NCBI GenBank assembly: GCA_007127175.1
Contig: SKZX01000045.1
Span: 1-5,959 of the forward strand
Reading direction: 5' to 3'
DNA: 5,959 bases
Source of the DNA: Desulfobacterales bacterium
GTDB lineage: Bacteria > Desulfobacterota > Desulfobacteria > Desulfobacterales > Desulfosalsimonadaceae
Below are positions 5,883 through 5,959 of the stretch, one piece after another. The number at the start of each line of letters is the position of its first letter. Within the stretch, counting starts at the first letter, position 1. The position numbers and the translations under genes are program-made. The notes beneath the pieces were generated by a model, which ran no database searches, had not been told where the DNA came from, and saw only the letters and a list, made by a program, of their open reading frames with translations.

Positions 5883-5959
5883 ATGGGGTCTTTGGCCAGA
5901 AACAACCTGTCTGACCAGATTTTTGACATCATCAGCAAAAAGATCGTTCGCAATGAGCT
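5883..5959 (+). CDS. GntR-family transcriptional regulator, N-terminus only
   Basis: Only 25 full codons are present: MGSLARNNLSDQIFDIISKK followed by IVRNE, cut by the window edge. The pattern LSDQIFDIISKKIVRNE(L) matches the first helix of the GntR winged-helix DNA-binding domain (typical family form: LSEQVYEILKERILSGEL), which suggests a FadR/FCD-type metabolite-responsive repressor. TGGAG (5872-5876) stands 6 bases before the ATG at 5883; an in-frame ATG at 5871 would add four residues but lacks this site. It follows the cooC-like gene by 41 bases on the same strand, so it may be cotranscribed and control the block. The effector domain cannot be seen. Confidence 0.7.
   Translation, partial: MGSLARNNLSDQIFDIISKKIVRNE

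Overview
The window looks like part of a strictly anaerobic bacterial chromosome. The best guess is a sulfate-reducing or syntrophic Desulfobacterota member ('deltaproteobacterium'), but that is inference from gene content, not from a phylogenetic marker. Every gene lies on the + strand. Six genes are largely visible (the first lacks its 5' end), and the first 25 codons of a seventh run off the right edge. Coding is dense except for one 461-base gap that holds a long palindrome.

Left block, 1-3891, apparently one operon. Two tandem ATPases of the BadF/BadG/BcrA/BcrD (HgdC-type) activase family come first; the first is cut by the window edge. A 466-residue 2-hydroxyacyl-CoA dehydratase / benzoyl-CoA reductase family subunit follows, then a 389-residue, very cysteine-rich iron-sulfur protein with two C-terminal ferredoxin motifs. 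The first three genes are joined by 4-base ATGA overlaps and the fourth follows after 24 bases. The logic resembles a radical dehydratase or aryl-CoA reductase system. A ferredoxin-like protein would supply low-potential electrons, the ATPase dimer would boost them by ATP hydrolysis across a shared [4Fe-4S] cluster, and the dehydratase-type subunit would use them on a CoA thioester or another substrate. Two different activases side by side recall BcrA/BcrD of ATP-dependent benzoyl-CoA reductase, but the substrate cannot be read from the sequence.

Middle gap, 3892-4352. It holds a 201-base imperfect palindrome (3991-4191) whose outer arms pair at 58 of 60 positions, with a second 10-bp hairpin at the centre. 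No transposase is present. It looks like a MITE/REPIN-like non-autonomous element, and may also end or insulate transcription between the two blocks. An imperfect duplication carrying purine-rich ribosome-binding-like sequence lies before the next gene.

Right block, 4353-5959. A 247-residue protein resembles only the internal domain of acetyl-CoA synthase (AcsB/CdhC) and ends in a CxxCx5C motif. It overlaps by 8 bases a CooC-type nickel-insertion ATPase with an intact signature Walker A and a CxC metal motif. A GntR-family regulator begins 41 bases further on. No catalytic CO dehydrogenase or full acetyl-CoA synthase is in the window, so this is either the edge of a larger CODH/ACS locus or a stand-alone ACS-like/CooC pair. 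The pair, the long palindrome and the tandem activases are the items most worth a second look.
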